Shown here: piece by piece, positions 6,039 through 6,713 of the stretch
Layout: each line of letters begins with the position of its first letter
Numbering within the stretch: the first letter of the stretch is position 1
Assembly (NCBI GenBank): GCA_947451875.1
Contig: CANGBE010000085.1
Coordinates: forward strand, 1-6,713
Direction of reading: 5' to 3'
Length of the DNA: 6,713 bases
Source of the DNA: Sphingomonadaceae bacterium
GTDB lineage: Bacteria; Pseudomonadota; Alphaproteobacteria; Sphingomonadales; Sphingomonadaceae
Notes under the pieces: generated by a model
What the model saw: only the letters and a program-made list of their open reading frames with translations
What the model was told of the DNA's origin: nothing
The model's database searches: none
Made by a program: the position numbers and the translations under genes

Positions 6039-6713
6039 GTGAAACGTCAGGAACCCGTAAGGCTTGCGCTCGTCTGGGCGCAATTCGCCGCATACCATGT
6101 CGATCGGTGCGAAGCGGTGGCCCGGCGGATGGTCGGCAGCGCGCAGGTTCTTGCGCTGGAAGTCGCGACGACTTCCAGCGACTATGCCTGGGAACCTTCG
6201 GGCGAGGTGCCAGGCGCGACCAAGATCACCCTTTTTCCCGACCAAGCATATGATGCGGTGCCGCCGCTTCGCCGAATGTGGGCAATTTTCCGAGCGGTTC
6301 GCCATCATGACTGGGTGTTCATGGGGCTGCCCTATTCCGGGTGGGAGGTGATCCTGCTGACCTCGATGCTGCGGCTGTTCGGGGTAAGGCTGGTTGTTTT
6401 CAGCGAATCCAAAGCCGATGACCGGCCAAGGAAGGCTGTGATCGAGTGGGCCAAAAGCGTGCCTCTGTTGTGCTATCACGGGGCTATCGTCGGCGCACGG
6501 CGGCATGTCGATTACATGCGCTCATTAGGGTTTCGTCGCCGACCCGTTCTTCCCGGTTACGACACCGTGGGGGTTGAGCGCATCCGCGCGGCTTCCGGTA
6601 GCCTAGCGGCCACTGGCAGCGTTGCCTTTGCAGACCGGCCCTTCGTTTTTGTTGGGCGATGGGTCGACAAGAAAAACCTGCCAAATCTGGTCGATGCCTA
6701 TGCTGCCTATGCG
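6039..6713 (+). CDS. GT-B fold glycosyltransferase, N-terminal part (3' partial)
   Basis: This is the first 225 residues of a glycosyltransferase that continues past the window. The N-terminus RLALVWAQFAAYHVDRCEAVARRM (8-31) looks like a beta strand and helix of the acceptor domain; DWVFMGLPYSGWEVILLTSM (91-110) and VRLVVFSESKADDRPRK (116-132) continue that domain. YHGAIVGARRHVDYMRSLGF (146-165) and LPGYDTV (171-177) fit the interdomain region of GT4-type enzymes. FVFVGRWVDKKNLPNLVDAY (202-221) is the typical first strand and Lys-rich loop of the donor domain. The start is taken as GTG 6039, the codon that gives a natural N-terminus six residues before the first strand. The first in-frame ATG, 6129, would delete that strand. 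TTG 6003 is possible but less likely. There is no clear Shine-Dalgarno. It belongs with the minus-strand glycosyltransferase in a glycan-related region; substrates are unknown. Confidence 0.82.
   Translation, partial: MKRQEPVRLALVWAQFAAYHVDRCEAVARRMVGSAQVLALEVATTSSDYAWEPSGEVPGATKITLFPDQAYDAVPPLRRMWAIFRAVRHHDWVFMGLPYSGWEVILLTSMLRLFGVRLVVFSESKADDRPRKAVIEWAKSVPLLCYHGAIVGARRHVDYMRSLGFRRRPVLPGYDTVGVERIRAASGSLAATGSVAFADRPFVFVGRWVDKKNLPNLVDAYAAYA
6154..6180. repeat. Perfect 12-base inverted repeat inside the glycosyltransferase gene
   Basis: CGCTGGAAGTCG (6154-6165), a 3-base spacer CGA, and CGACTTCCAGCG (6169-6180) form a perfect inverted repeat. It lies within codons 39-48 of the downstream glycosyltransferase (amino acids ALEVATTSSD). 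In mRNA it would form a strong GC-rich hairpin about 115 bases after the start codon. No T run follows, so it is not an intrinsic terminator. Confidence 0.75.

Noticed and set aside
5841..6506. 221-codon open frame on the minus strand over the end of the beta-helix gene and the start of the plus-strand glycosyltransferase
   Set aside because: It is His/Arg/Pro-rich with no recognisable motif and lies opposite a well-supported coding frame in GC-rich DNA. It is an antisense shadow.

Overview
The window looks like chromosomal DNA from an alphaproteobacterium, most likely a sphingomonad. The reasons are the separate cytochrome b and cytochrome c1 genes of a bc1 operon, the fairly high GC of most genes, and the style of the glycosyltransferases and the beta-helix protein. 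The assignment rests on protein character alone; no search was possible.

Layout. Positions 1-1262 hold the end of petB (cytochrome b) and all of petC (cytochrome c1), two subunits of the ubiquinol-cytochrome c reductase (complex III). A textbook rho-independent terminator (1291-1324) follows. The adenine phosphoribosyltransferase gene apt (1339-1875) starts only 14 bases after it. From 1885 onward the content changes to surface-glycan type genes. A complete GT-B glycosyltransferase lies on the minus strand (1885-3126), meeting apt tail to tail across a palindrome that covers both stop codons. After a 159-base divergent intergenic region come two plus-strand genes that look like the end of a phage tail module. 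The first encodes a 142-residue beta-rich protein (3286-3714). The second is a beta-helix (pectate-lyase-like / tailspike-like) gene broken by one frameshift near 4843 (3718-5960). The window ends inside another GT-B glycosyltransferase on the plus strand (6039 to beyond 6713), which begins at GTG.

How they fit. petB-petC is housekeeping respiration, and apt is purine salvage. The two glycosyltransferases suggest the edge of an exopolysaccharide or capsule locus. The phage-tail-like pair between them has no visible signal peptides and reads as either a relic of a prophage or a co-opted polysaccharide-binding or depolymerising module. That arrangement, and the clean single-base break in the beta-helix gene, are the most interesting points. 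I saw no tRNA, rRNA, CRISPR, insertion sequence or att site.
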